From Coemansia sp. RSA 487 (Eukaryota; Kickxellomycota; Kickxellomycetes; Kickxellales; Kickxellaceae): a stretch of DNA of 51,849 bases. The notes under the pieces were generated by a model. It saw only the letters and a list, made by a program, of their open reading frames with translations, had not been told where the DNA came from and did no database searches. Below, in pieces: positions 28,501 to 38,396 of the stretch. A program made the translations under genes and the position numbers. Within the stretch, counting starts at the first letter, position 1; the number at the start of each line of letters is the position of its first letter. Location of the stretch: positions 1-51,849 of the forward strand of contig JANBRJ010000109.1 in assembly GCA_027577595.1 (NCBI GenBank), read 5' to 3'.

Positions 28501-30915
28501 AACATCCTTTAATGAAAACCTGGCAATATCCTCCTGGTCAGTAATATGGGTAGCTGATGACCTCACAGACAGCGTGGTCTGGGTCTGGGATATTTCAGCA
28601 AGCAGTGGTGTGTTTTCTGTTGTTTGGCTGCTGCCAAGAGTAGGACTTGTGTTTTTTGGTGTGTTAGAATCGATATTTGCTGTACCTTTGGTGGTTTCAG
28701 AGCTGTTCCATTCCAAGTCTGCGCAGTCGAATCCTAGTTCATCGGTAAATTCTTGCGATGGCGTACGCTCTTCAAGGTCCTGAACCTGAGGCTGTTTCAA
28801 GTATGAATCCATACGCTGAAGAGCCACATATCCACCGATACCAAAGTTTATGTAACTTGGAAAATGGGAGATGGCTATGCGAACCATTTGGAAAATGGCG
28901 ATAGATGTAAACGCAATTTCTGCATTCAATGTATTGCCAAATACAACAGTATATGATGTAAACATAATAGCCAAGATTATAATTGGATTTAACATTGCAA
29001 TTGCACTAATACCAATTGACCACAGAAATACTTTCCACGAATAGTCTAATTGGTGTTCACGGCGCTCATCCACTTTCTCCAGAAAGCGCGACTCCCACCC
29101 AAACAGTTTGACTGCCTTGATGCCCTGCAAGAGCTCTGTTATTGTTGCAATCCGCCTGTCGCTGGCAACACTCTGCTGTTTCTTTAGCTTTCTGTATCGA
29201 GTGAATAGACTCTTTGACAGCGGAATATATAATATGGTGACTATCAGGCCGATTAGCGCTGAGATTCCAAGCATTCTATACATGTACCAAATACCAATTG
29301 CCAATGTAATTGGCTGGATATATATGGCATCCAAATATGAGCAGACAGAGATTACTGTCTCGAAATCAGCAGTAAGGATGTTCATCACTTTGCCATCAGT
29401 ATCAGCAGAATCCTCTTTAACATCATCTTCATTTTCATTGCCATCCTCGTCTGTTTGTCTTTTCTCACCTGGTGAGCCCTTTCCACGACGATGCAATGTT
29501 TTTGTAGAAAGTTCTGCAACAAGAAGTCCTTTTAGACGAATACCCAGTTGACGCCCAATCCACAGCGACTGGTTATATAACACTGAGGAGAGTATAGTGA
29601 AAAACAGCAATCCAAGCACATCAAGGTATTTGCTGCGGGTATTATTTACTGACAACCCATTCTGGGAGACTTCAATAGACCGAAGTATGCGCTGGAGAAA
29701 GAATGGGCCTGCAAATCGCATGAAACAGCGAGCCATGACCAGCGCAAATTGGGTAAGTAGTTCTGGCGAATAAGTCAATGCTAGTGCCACGAGCAAAGAG
29801 CGTCCAAGCATGCGACAACGTTGGTAGCGTTTCCAGTTGGATACAGGCATATTTTTACTTTGTAAAAGGTACAAATCCGAGTAATTGATATTGCTTGCTG
29901 CTCCTCTCGTCAGTAGCTCATTTGGCCAGGAAAAGGTTAGTTTATCGAACCACGAAGAGTTCTTTTCAGGAGTATCCACAAGCTCATCTGTCTTCTGGTC
30001 GTTCATATGCGCGAGAGGAGTGGCATCATCGTCAGAACCATTGTCGCCAGTCTCTGAGATTGGTGTATAGGGTGAATCCATAGAACTGCTTTGGCTGTTG
30101 GCAAGGGGCCGAAAGAATATTGGGCGCCACTGAACAAGCGAAAGCAGCACCACAAGAGCCAGGTTGAAAATGGTGGTAAGAAACAAGCAGTTGGAACGCA
30201 CAGAGGCATTAGTTCCTATGACTGGGACATTGGCGTTTTTGTCTGTGAAAAAGGAAGCGTAGACTTCGCACAATCCAGAAACAAGCTGGAAGCCAACGGC
30301 AGCCGGAAGAACCCAGGGAAAGAGCCCAGCATAGGTCATGCGGTTGCTCCGCCAAAGCATAGCCAAACAGACAACAGAAAGCAGCAAAACAGCCGCTGAG
30401 AGCTGTTGCATTGCGGTAGAATACAGAGAGTCACTTATACCGCCGTCCTTTGCAGCACTTTCAGCATTTGCCCACACGGAAAACAGCACTGTCTGAACCG
30501 TAAGCAAAAGAACGATACAAGTTCCTACGCGTATCCTGTTATCGACTATAATTGTCTGGCCAGGAGGACGGCGTACTGGAATAAGCTTGTTTCCAACCGA
30601 CAGACGCGAGAAAGGAGAGCTGCCATCGCTGGTAAACGCATTTGAATCGCTTGGTGGAAGCACGTAGCAGAGGCAAAAGGAAAGAGCAGCCATTCCACCA
30701 AATGTTAGAAGTAAGGCTGGCCACAGAAAACCAAGGCGAAAGCAGTCGTTTCCAAAAGACGCTTTCCACTCTGCATCGCCACACAAGGCTCTGTGGTCTT
30801 CCAGCATAAAGTTCAAGGAGTGGATGTACAGCTGGCGCAGGCAATATACCGCAACCGCAGCTGATCCAGCTGCAGAAATGGCTGCCTCTGGCGACCTAAA
30901 TGCCAATAGCGACAT
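25546..30915 (-). CDS. ABC transporter, ABCC/MRP family, Ybt1-like full transporter
   Basis: 1789 residues in one exon. Layout: an N-terminal TMD0 with about five membrane segments (1-280), TMD1 (about 370-700), NBD1 with Walker A GPTGSGKSS near 820, signature LSGGQKQRVALARA near 935 and Walker B ILLIDD, a linker of about 100 polar residues, TMD2 (about 1130-1460), and NBD2 with GRTGAGKST near 1546, LSLGQRQLVSLARAL near 1675 and LIIMDEATASVD. Both ATP sites carry recognisable motifs. The text FPLGGLSIVAGPTGSGKSSLL with VGEMTLVRGRVLLP recalls the Ybt1/Vmr1 branch of yeast vacuolar transporters more than Ycf1. It likely exports bile-acid-like, conjugated or toxic anions into the vacuole. The glutathione S-transferase 3 kb upstream is an interesting neighbour, but the link is only inferred. 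Confidence 0.93.
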   Translation of the reverse strand: MSLLAFRSPEAAISAAGSAAVAVYCLRQLYIHSLNFMLEDHRALCGDAEWKASFGNDCFRLGFLWPALLLTFGGMAALSFCLCYVLPPSDSNAFTSDGSSPFSRLSVGNKLIPVRRPPGQTIIVDNRIRVGTCIVLLLTVQTVLFSVWANAESAAKDGGISDSLYSTAMQQLSAAVLLLSVVCLAMLWRSNRMTYAGLFPWVLPAAVGFQLVSGLCEVYASFFTDKNANVPVIGTNASVRSNCLFLTTIFNLALVVLLSLVQWRPIFFRPLANSQSSSMDSPYTPISETGDNGSDDDATPLAHMNDQKTDELVDTPEKNSSWFDKLTFSWPNELLTRGAASNINYSDLYLLQSKNMPVSNWKRYQRCRMLGRSLLVALALTYSPELLTQFALVMARCFMRFAGPFFLQRILRSIEVSQNGLSVNNTRSKYLDVLGLLFFTILSSVLYNQSLWIGRQLGIRLKGLLVAELSTKTLHRRGKGSPGEKRQTDEDGNENEDDVKEDSADTDGKVMNILTADFETVISVCSYLDAIYIQPITLAIGIWYMYRMLGISALIGLIVTILYIPLSKSLFTRYRKLKKQQSVASDRRIATITELLQGIKAVKLFGWESRFLEKVDERREHQLDYSWKVFLWSIGISAIAMLNPIIILAIMFTSYTVVFGNTLNAEIAFTSIAIFQMVRIAISHFPSYINFGIGGYVALQRMDSYLKQPQVQDLEERTPSQEFTDELGFDCADLEWNSSETTKGTANIDSNTPKNTSPTLGSSQTTENTPLLAEISQTQTTLSVRSSATHITDQEDIARFSLKDVDVRFPLGGLSIVAGPTGSGKSSLLSALVGEMTLVRGRVLLPTIDSGAAADDNEKYRDIIELSGEGLAIRDIAYVAQESWLRNATIRENILFGEPYNQERYEEVLGVCALKPDLRILVAGDMTEIGERGVTLSGGQKQRVALARAVYSSRRILLIDDCLSAVDAHTARHILMECLLSKTKLMQGRTRVLVTHHVAMCLPYAQYMVMMHEGRITLKGTPAELKNKSTLSFALLESQGDKNDSNAASQRNEPSNASKGKRISFNMERDNDDSATNAVNATKPEDEYNKEHLRKLAEKRGIDPNSDLSVLQGILIKDEEREEGYVKLEVWKTFMFACGSKVFWGYLISILLVSEAIVALRSYWIKLWVASAGSNASDLSILSSPSFALASAESPAYASGYSLWLSPLVPRINGLNGDGIMNSSMLSSHHSSMYWLGIYTLLGFIGVAWTVLLWYSMFTGRIKMARKMHRQLIRTIVHAVPRFYDSTPIGRIINRFSRDMATIDGSALDSIIYWFSGIASVLTIYFIVSIAIPEFAIAAILITAMFLMIAFYYLNTSRELKRLESNSMSPLLSLFGELIQGVTTIRAFGANQYYIKEAINRISAHNRSFYTVWAANRWLSIRADAASSMVSATAAVFILFNLDWIDAGMAGFILSYAMSFSENMLWVIRDYSYNEMNMNAVERIIQYLKVEQEAALESDLENKPPAVWPRKGDVQIQNLVVEYVPGVPVLHDISLSAKHGERIGVVGRTGAGKSTMSLALLRFIEASKGRVVLDGVDISKIGLEDLRRNVTIIPQDPVLFNGTIRFNLDPFDEHPDELLWDALKRTHLVRERGSQTTSTAASVAEDASDEAPMLERMAGIFTGLDAEIKENGQNLSLGQRQLVSLARALVRRSKLIIMDEATASVDFDTDDRIQRTIRGPEFANSTLFCIAHRLRTIIDYDRVLVLDKGKVAEFDTPHSLLQSENGIFRSMCEKSGEYEYLSTAATSGC

Positions 30916-31683
30916 TGTACTAGTATTGCTGTAGTTTGAGAGTATAGAAATAGTACTTTAAAAGACTTAATTTCTCTTGGTTTTAAAGCTACAGAGATGA
31001 AGAAATGCATATATGTAGAATGTTAGGGAGTATGTTTTAGTGAAGAGATGTTAAATGCAAGAACCGCATGAGAAACTGAAGCATTGATAAACGTTAAACA
31101 GGAGCAACAGAGCCAAAAAACAATGATTTTATTTAGCAAAAAGGTGTAGTGTAAAATAGCTATGACAGCTCACCTTTTAAAATGGAAAATAGCTAGGGGT
31201 ATAAAAGCTAATAGATAATAGTACAAGAGAAAAGAAATAAGCATTGTTGGGCAAGAGCAGCAGTTTATATAGTCGTGGAGGAAATAGGGCTGTGAACTTT
31301 TTGTTTGTGCTTGTAGGTGTTTTCTTTATTCTATCACGAATTCAGATAGCACCAGCTTTCTAGTAATTCTTGTTTCTCGTTCTGCCTACAAATGGTTGTA
31401 TCTTTAAAGCTAAAAGGATAACAATCCATTTGAAAGCTTCTTTGTCTGGGTTGATGTACAAAGGGGTAAAGCGGCTCAAAGTCATAGCTACAGCTTATCC
31501 ATATATGTTTATATAAAGTGGTCTCTAATATTTTACTAAAAGAGGGTGCTCCTTACAAAGCATAAAAAGGAAAGGTGGTGCTTCGGAAGTGCTGTGACTA
31601 CATTATTCTAGTATTTAAGCTTCCATACATATAAGAAGACAAGTGTCAACTAAAAATTGAGAGAGGGTCAAATTGTATTTTAG
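30916..31683. other. Intergenic upstream of the ABCC gene
   Basis: About 770 bp, AT-rich. I see no gene or clear element. Confidence 0.5.
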
Positions 31684-32845
31684 GTTATATCAACTGCGCT
31701 CCATGTGTCTTTAAAGTGATTCAAGTTGCCATTTTACGAGTTGCGAGAAAGCAATCTTTGAACCAACTATTCGCAAGGTGGAGGTTCGAATGTTCATCAG
31801 TATAAGGCGGATGGGCTTTTATCGACGGTCTTTGATAGGGCGACTTTGCTAGATATTGGACTGGATTGGGTATATATAATCAACGACTGTTTGTGTACAC
31901 AAAATTGCACAGGAATCACCGGTCTCGAATGCCATATTTAAATGCAAAAACGACAACTTCAGTTACACCATTGGAAAACCTGCACCAACTTTGGAATCGC
32001 TAAAGCCTCAAGAAGCTTTCTTAGGTAATGTCATGTCGCTTATTTTTGATGATGTAGATATGCCGATAGTGTATCCGAGACAACGCAAACTGGACGTTTC
32101 GAATCATCGAGACTATATATTAGGCAAAGTTTTGTGTAGATAAATCCATAGCTCCGTTTTCTATGCTACAGCATCTTAAGTGACGATTGGCTTACAGATT
32201 TGGGGATGATACGCTATTCTGAGGAAATGGCCACACCTTGGAATATATAGATATCGAAATTGAAGCTCCTTTTCCGACATTTTGCAAAGGCGTAATATAT
32301 TCCCCAATGGTAAGCATTCGCTGTTATGCCATATTTCTGTTAGCAACATTGGCATCACTTCAGTCTTATCGTCCCAGCAACCAGACATCTAGCAATAAAT
32401 CGTTATCATCTGTATGAGATCGACGCCATTGCTGTGAGCCTATATTTAGAAAATATGCATATTTCCCGCTTAACGAAAACTATTTTGACATTGTTTGAAC
32501 GGTTTAGGCTTGTAAAGCTCTTACCGAATATGCCAAATCTTGTGTGCACTCTGGCTACAATCAGATTAGGGCCTGATAGCATGCAGTTTAGTGAGCTTAT
32601 CAACGAGCTGCACACAGTGCTATCATTTGAGCCCCTGTCTCAGACATCGGGAGCCTACTATTGATTATTATCGGGAGCGTATTTCTACGGCACAGATAGA
32701 ATCGGTGGTTGTAATTCTATGCCCCAATTCTGTGTCTGCTTTTGCTCCATCGGCATTCAAAAAGGATTATTGGCACAAGATTCAAAGAGCCATTGAAAAT
32801 GGGTTGTACAATCAACATATCCACAAAATACAACGCCTCATTTGA
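31684..32845 (+). pseudogene. Decayed gene of an unnamed, probably lineage-expanded family
   Basis: Coding-like text on the plus strand runs in pieces through several frames: about 31684-31833 (VIQVAILRVARKQSLNQL), 31884-32142 (EAFLGNVMSLIFDDVDMP), a piece after 32220 reading GNGHTLEYIDIEIEAPFP, 32434-32664 (LLPNMPNLVCTLATIRLG then FSELINELHTVLSFEPLSQ) and 32660-32845 (VVVILCPNSVSAF, KKDYWHKIQRAIENG, IQRLI). Stops at 31834 and 32142 and at least three frame changes break it. The order of motifs (an LPW/F-box-like start, a TLEY block, LPNL-type repeats, an LCPN tail) recalls large uncharacterised leucine-rich protein families I associate with Kickxellales genomes. That match is from memory and not certain. 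Confidence 0.45.
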
Positions 32846-33279
32846 AACATGGGGTAATTTTGTAAATAATAGAATCAACTCTATTGCAATGTAATTGCAA
32901 ACATGGTCTGTTTTTTCTGTCAATTGTATGGAATTCTAGTAGTTTTAATACGATTACTCTAATTTTTACTTGAATTTATTTTTACGCTTTAAATATTTTG
33001 AAACATCTTGGGCATCCAATCTCCTTGTTAGTTGCATTATGCAACTAGCTGCTTAGCTTTACTCTGTTTAAAAATTTCAATGTTTCAATACATATGAGAT
33101 AGCTAGATACAACTTTTAGAGTATCATTTGTTCCTAGTATATAAAATTAACTAGACTTTACAAATATTGCACATTACCTGGAGATCTTCATGTTATTGGA
33201 ATCTATATCTCCAATTGTAACTACTGTGCAAAGCCAATGCCCAGCATTCTGTTTAGAGTGCAGCAATGCCACCCACATT

Positions 33280-33552
33280 CTATTTACCACCTCGAGTAAA
33301 TTCCAGCTTTTCATTTGACCAATTTGCGAAGTCTTCAAGTTCATCCACAAGCCTGTTTGCCTTCGCCTGTACACCAGCAAGCACTTGGCTTTGCGCAACG
33401 GCCTTTATTTGTTTGGGTGTACAGTTCCGACACTTGTACTGATAACTGACAGAATACTCGTTTACATATTTGCTTTTATTTTTGTTGGGTTGCAGTTTAA
33501 TGCCAGTGAACTCTGGAAGCAGTGAGTTTGAGTGAGTGTCTACGGTGCACAA
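33280..33552 (-). other. Orphan open frame, possible coding remnant
   Basis: 90 codons without an ATG start. The text YQYKCRNCTPKQIKAVAQSQ then LVDELEDFANWSNEKLEF looks protein-like, with a CxxC pair and a helical end, but I recognise no family. Because it lies in decayed DNA and lacks a start, it may be a fragment of a lost gene or an old mobile element. Confidence 0.25.
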
Positions 33553-33848
33553 ATATCATTCTAGTTTTGTCTTCTCCAGAGTTTGGCAAAAAGATCCACC
33601 AATAATCATCCTCTTTATCCACCATAGATACTTCATTTTTTAAAACTGTCTCAAATACACTGAAAATCGATCCCAATTACCTCTTTTGCTCTTCAGGGCA
33701 TCTACTCTGTCGTCTTTCTAAAATCTTCCCTATAACATGTTATTTATTTGCTACATGCAAGTGGCATACATATGAAAGCTCGTTTATAAAGTAAACAAAT
33801 CCAAACAAAAAATCCCATGGAAATAGGATAATCCATTAGAGGATATTG

Positions 33849-34499
33849 TTAAGCAAGGAAAGTGAATACCTTCTTGTCGTCAGCAACGCGGGATTGAAGG
33901 CTCGGCTCGGCAATAACAATAGAAATGAGCTTGGTAACTTCAGGAGTCACCGCATCAAGGATATTGTCAATGTACTCGGGTGTGAACTTGAGAGTAAATA
34001 TTATCATATGTTTGAAGAAGGAGTAGACACACATATCGATGTAAGTCAGCCCATTGCTCTGGGGGCTAATACTGCTTCCATTATTCTCTAGAGCCTTGGG
34101 CAGGATCTCTTTGAGCTTTACCAAAAGCTCATTAAACTTCTCCTTAGCAGAGTCACTAGCGTTATTTCTGATCTGTGAGTAAGCAGTGGTAACATCGGCC
34201 ATCTGATCGTGTAGCTGTTCCTGCAGAGCTGCCTTCTTGGGGTCCGACGGGAAGAAACCAAAGGTGCGAGCAAGGTAGCGTTCAATGGTTCCGGATTCGC
34301 AGAGAACAAAGTCGGGACCACCGTCTGCACGCTTTTCAACTAGAACGGGAAGGCGACCGAATGGTTGGTTTGGCTTTTCTTGTGGCCACTCGGGGGTTTC
34401 TTCAGTCCAGCTGGAGTTCGACGCAAGGAGCATCAAGCGAGACGCCTCGGCAAGTCCAGGGACACCGAAATAGCGGATAACATAGCTGCTAGATGACAT
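33849..34499 (-). CDS. Glutathione S-transferase (soluble, sigma/alpha-like)
   Basis: 216 residues. The N-terminal thioredoxin-like half carries SYVIRYFGVPGLAEASRLML, where Tyr7 or Tyr10 fits the catalytic Tyr of alpha/mu/pi/sigma classes. The cis-Pro region FGRLPVLVE and then LCESGTIERYLARTFGFFP, with the Glu-Ser pair that binds the gamma-glutamyl group, follow. The C-terminal half is helical, with LTYIDMCVYSFFKHM matching the N-capping box Thr-Tyr-x-Asp. It probably conjugates glutathione to electrophiles in the cytosol. The window also has Dug2 (glutathione breakdown) and an ABCC transporter that could export conjugates. They are not clustered tightly, so this is only a hint. It is full length, and no intron is needed. 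Confidence 0.9.
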   Translation of the reverse strand: MSSSSYVIRYFGVPGLAEASRLMLLASNSSWTEETPEWPQEKPNQPFGRLPVLVEKRADGGPDFVLCESGTIERYLARTFGFFPSDPKKAALQEQLHDQMADVTTAYSQIRNNASDSAKEKFNELLVKLKEILPKALENNGSSISPQSNGLTYIDMCVYSFFKHMIIFTLKFTPEYIDNILDAVTPEVTKLISIVIAEPSLQSRVADDKKVFTFLA

Positions 34500-35474
34500 A
34501 GTTGCTGATTGGTCTGTGTGCGATGATGGGGTGGCTGTAGTTTACAAACTGTCGTGCTGCTGCTGGTAGTGGTGTTTATGATGAGATAGATAGGGGGAGA
34601 GTGGCCCGTTCGCTCTCGTTTAAATACAAAAGTCCAACCATGGTGGATTACTAATCAAAAGGTATCTAAAGAGCAAACGATAAAAAGGGGCGTCTTTGAG
34701 TAGAAATAGCAGAACAATCTTTAAAGTGCAAATGGGGACTAAATCAAGAGAGTAAGCAGTAGGGACATCTTTTTTCTCGTTGCTTATTAATCCAAAAGAG
34801 ATCATTAAAGTTAGAAAAGCACTGACATTCGCTTTCGATTTCGGTTCCGCATCATTTATGGCTTAAAAGCTTCTGGTTGTCACTTTTGTTTTCAGGTGAA
34901 GAAAATGCCTGATTTCGAGGCTTGCAACATCTTAGGGAGCCCCTGTACAACGTCAGTATGCATGTGTGCAATTGTACTATTTCCATCCCCTACACTGCAA
35001 AAAATATTTTGTGAAACTACATATAACCACGTGGATTTGGCTGTGGTTTTGGAATTTATGAGCTTTATGTGGGCTTTGGCTGGAGGATAGACGATTCGTA
35101 TATATATATATTTTTTTGTAGTGAATGGAGCCATGAATGTACACCATGGACATTAAATGCTAGATAAATATACTATTACTGGGTTTCGTTTTCTGAACCA
35201 ACAAATGATAAACGAGCCGTTTATAGCAATGTTGTGGATCCCGAATAAATAAAAGCTTTTTGACGCAACTGTCCGCATGTTTGTTATATAAAGGAACGGA
35301 CATGTACGTTATATTTTATAAATCCGACCAAAGTGAACGCAGACGTCACATTGCTGCGGGCACAAGAATTGGAACCAATGGAGTTGACAAAAGCTTGAAC
35401 TAAAAAATAGCTGATATTCTATGCAATCCAAGCATTACCCATAAGCGCCTTTCAATGCTTACACCAATACTTGT
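34500..35474. other. Intergenic upstream of the GST gene
   Basis: About 975 bp, AT-rich. Short stretches near 35325-35460 read like broken coding sequence (for example ADILCNPSITHKRLSML) but cannot be assigned. I see no intact gene. Confidence 0.45.
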
Positions 35475-36089
35475 TTGATTGTAGTGCCATTCTTCTCACT
35501 GTTTTTGATGTTTCAGGATGTGAAGGATACAATGGCAGTGAGTACCTGGTTCTCAGTCGGCAAAGGGAAGTTCCACGCGAAGAACTCGTTCAGGAAAACT
35601 ACGGAAAGAGACTCCTCGGAACGATCCCTGGGATACAAGCTTCTATTGGGAAACATCCCAGTAATGAAGCGCGAGGCAGCTTGGTACTCGCAAGCATATC
35701 CGGAGCCGGAAATGAGACAGTGCCCGAGAGGCCACACTGATGAGGCACCAGGGGAGACGAGAGAACACTTTCTCGAGTGCACTATAGGAGACCCAGAGCT
35801 GCCAGCATCGCAGATAGAAAGCGCAATAGCTGCATGGACCGACGAGTACGCCCGTAAGCGGACACCCATGGTAGGCATAACGCAAACAGACAGAAGAAAC
35901 GCCCTTGAGGCCCTACAACAGGACATGCATCCACACCAGCAGACGGCGCGAAACCCGACGGCCGCCATGGTAAGATTCATACTACAAATGGCATACAGGA
36001 AACGACTGGCATATGTAAGAGATAGATGGCTAGCGAGGAACGATAGACAGATAGACAAGAATGAGAGTTCAAACATCCGCCCAGGATGA
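35475..36089 (+). mobile_element. Truncated LINE (non-LTR retrotransposon), C-terminal end of ORF2
   Basis: 204 open codons. After a short leader, the text KREAAWYSQAYPEPEMRQCPRGHTDEAPGETREHFLEC is the Cys/His cluster that follows the reverse transcriptase in many LINE ORF2 proteins (pattern CPxxx...ETxEHxLxxC). Basic helical sequence follows (FILQMAYRKRLAYVRDRW) and the frame ends at TGA 36089. The polymerase domain itself is absent, so this is a 5'-truncated copy, the usual fate of LINE insertions. About 170 bp of 3' tail may continue to near 36255; I see no clear poly-A or target duplication. The true 5' junction is probably near 35510, where protein-like text begins. Confidence 0.6.
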
Positions 36090-36513
36090 CGACGACAGCT
36101 GATAACGGAGAAGCAAATAGGGATAAGCGGTGTGGTCGACGGAGTTCCCCGCTGGCCACGAACCAAGATTGGTGGGGCGGAGTTGAAGAAAACAGCCATC
36201 ACCGGTGTACCGAAGAACGACGGGTCTATGGGCTTCGTAAAGACATTTATTCATGATTAAATCCATATAGCTATGAGGTCAGCGCAAGCTGCCCTTTAGC
36301 CGGACACAGTGGACGACAGTCTTATAGAGACCATCCAGTACCGTCTCGGAGTTTCCCAAAATTTTTACTGCATCCACGTGGATATTTAATGCACAGTATA
36401 TCATCATCACCAATGGGAAAAAAAGCAGAAAACCTTGAATAACCTCGCTATCTCTCGATTTGTAAATATTAGTAAAATACACCAAGGCACTATTTAAAAA
36501 AAGGCAGAAAACA
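36090..36513. other. LINE 3' tail and leader of the AAA ATPase gene
   Basis: About 420 bp. The first part is GC-richer and probably LINE 3' sequence; the rest is AT-rich. I see no exon that would supply an N-terminal domain to the next gene. Confidence 0.45.
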
Positions 36514-38157
36514 ATGATCAGTACAGACAAAAAAGAAGAGGAGACGAACATATTCAGCGAGCTGCCAGGATTAGAGACAGCAGCTCGTGGGTTGTTAGAA
36601 ATAGTGCAATATCCACAGAAGCACCAAGCCAAATTCGAGCATCTAGGAATCGAGGCACCCAAGGGTGTGCTTCTATATGGACCACCGGGGGTAGGCAAAA
36701 CACGGCTGGTACAGAAGATTGCCGAACTGACGAACTCGCATTTGACTGTGGTCCAGGGCGCCGATATAGTAGGCCCGTATTTAGGCGAGAGCGAGAAGAA
36801 GCTGCGGGATGTGTTTGCGCAAGCGCAGCGTAAAGTAACCGACCATAGAGCGTCGATCCTGTTTATTGACGAAATCGACGCGTTGGCTGGTAACCGGGAG
36901 AAACAGCAGCAGGGCAATGTGGGTGTGCGCGTTGTTGCACAGCTGCTGACACTGATGGATGGCGTCGAGTCGCGTGGTCGGTTGGTTGTGGTGGGAGCGA
37001 CGAATCTGCCAAACTCGTTGGATCCAGCACTGCGAAGGCCCGGACGGTTCGATCGTGAGGTGCACGTGGATGTGCCAGGTACCGAAGCACGGCTGGCGAT
37101 ACTGAGGTACTATACGCGCGGGATGGCTCTGGGCGATGATGTTGATTTGCACAAGCTGGCTGGGCTGACATCCGGGTACGTGGGCGCAGATATCGGAGCC
37201 CTGTGCAGGGAGGCAGCGGTGGCTGTGATAGGATTGCAGCTAAAGGAAGGGTTGTCTGGGGACCAAGCGGTGGGTATGCGTGAATTCACCGAGGCGATGA
37301 AGCATACAGTACCAGCGCTTCGGCGTGGATTGGCAATCGATGTAGGCGACACACGGTGGCAGGACATTGGCGGGCTCGATGAGCTCAAGCAGACGATGCA
37401 GCGGGTATTTGATTGGCCGCAGAACCACCAAGCGGCGATGCATCGGCTTGGGGTGCATCCTGTGCGTGGCATCCTGATGTATGGGCCGCCTGGGTGTAGC
37501 AAAACAACGGTTGTCAAGGCGCTGGCACACCAGGAGGAAGTGTCATTTTTCTCGATAAACGGAGCATCCATATATTCGCCCTACGTCGGAGACGCCGAGC
37601 GCACGGTGCGCCGCGTGTTCCGCCAGGCGCGTGCTGCGTCGCCGTCAGTCGTGTTCTTTGACGAAATCGACGCCATCGTAGGCAAGCGCCAGCAGGGCAC
37701 GCAAGGCGATGCGGTGCAGGAGCGCATGTTGTCGACGATGCTGAACGAAATGGACGGCGTCGAGGCCACGCATGGCGTGCTTGTAGTGGGCGCAACCAAC
37801 AGGATCGATATGCTGGATCCGGCGCTCCTGCGGCCTGGTCGTTTCGACAAGATCGTGTATGTGCCGCCACCGGACCACGCAGCACGCATGGCCATTCTGC
37901 GCATAAAGATGCGTGCAATGCCAGCGGATCTATCGAATGCCGACGTCGATGCGCTGGCAACCCGAACCGAGGGCTACTCGGGAGCGGATCTTGACAACGT
38001 GTGTCGCGAGGCGGCGCTCCTTGCGCTACGCCACGATATACATGCAACCAGCGTCGGGTGGGGCCATTTCGAGCATGCGCTCGGCGTTGTTGAGCCCTCG
38101 TTGACTGCGCAAGTGATGCTGCCATATAACCAGGCGCACGCATCATTTGGAGGCTGA
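36514..38157 (+). CDS. Cdc48-type double AAA+ ATPase, Afg2B/SPATA5L1-like
   Basis: 547 residues with two AAA modules. D1: LPGLETAARGLLE, Walker A GPPGVGKT near residue 55, Walker B ILFIDEIDALAG, sensor GATNLPNSLDPALRRPGRFD. D2: WQDIGGLDELKQTMQRVF, Walker A GPPGCSKTT near 325, VVFFDEIDAIVG, QERMLSTMLNEMDGVE, GATNRIDMLDPALLRPGRFD. Cys-Ser in the second P-loop and QERMLSxxLNExDG point to the Afg2/SPATA5L1 branch (60S ribosome maturation) rather than Cdc48 itself. Relatives have about 200 extra N-terminal residues; here the protein starts almost at D1, so the substrate/cofactor domain is missing. All catalytic motifs are intact. Confidence 0.88.
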   Translation: MISTDKKEEETNIFSELPGLETAARGLLEIVQYPQKHQAKFEHLGIEAPKGVLLYGPPGVGKTRLVQKIAELTNSHLTVVQGADIVGPYLGESEKKLRDVFAQAQRKVTDHRASILFIDEIDALAGNREKQQQGNVGVRVVAQLLTLMDGVESRGRLVVVGATNLPNSLDPALRRPGRFDREVHVDVPGTEARLAILRYYTRGMALGDDVDLHKLAGLTSGYVGADIGALCREAAVAVIGLQLKEGLSGDQAVGMREFTEAMKHTVPALRRGLAIDVGDTRWQDIGGLDELKQTMQRVFDWPQNHQAAMHRLGVHPVRGILMYGPPGCSKTTVVKALAHQEEVSFFSINGASIYSPYVGDAERTVRRVFRQARAASPSVVFFDEIDAIVGKRQQGTQGDAVQERMLSTMLNEMDGVEATHGVLVVGATNRIDMLDPALLRPGRFDKIVYVPPPDHAARMAILRIKMRAMPADLSNADVDALATRTEGYSGADLDNVCREAALLALRHDIHATSVGWGHFEHALGVVEPSLTAQVMLPYNQAHASFGG

Positions 38158-38257
38158 TCTTGGTGAATAACTAGGTTTCAAAGCGAAACAATGCTGTGAT
38201 AAGCGGAGTTTGTTTTTTGTTGAGGTCCATCAACAGGTTTATTTTCCTTTGGGTGGG

Positions 38258-38266
38258 TATATAAAG
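38258..38266 (+). promoter_or_regulatory. TATA box before the small gene at 38397
   Basis: TATATAAAG, 139 nt upstream of ATG 38397, the same spacing as at MFS paralogue D (139 nt). Confidence 0.5.
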
Positions 38267-38396
38267 GAGGCAGCCATCATGTATTTCTCCGAACTCTAGG
38301 CACTATTCTTCATTTGTCTTTTCTCTTTCCTTTTGTGATCGTTTTTTTCGTATAAAGCCCCTATACAGACGTAGCGAGTGATACATCATCTTTCCC

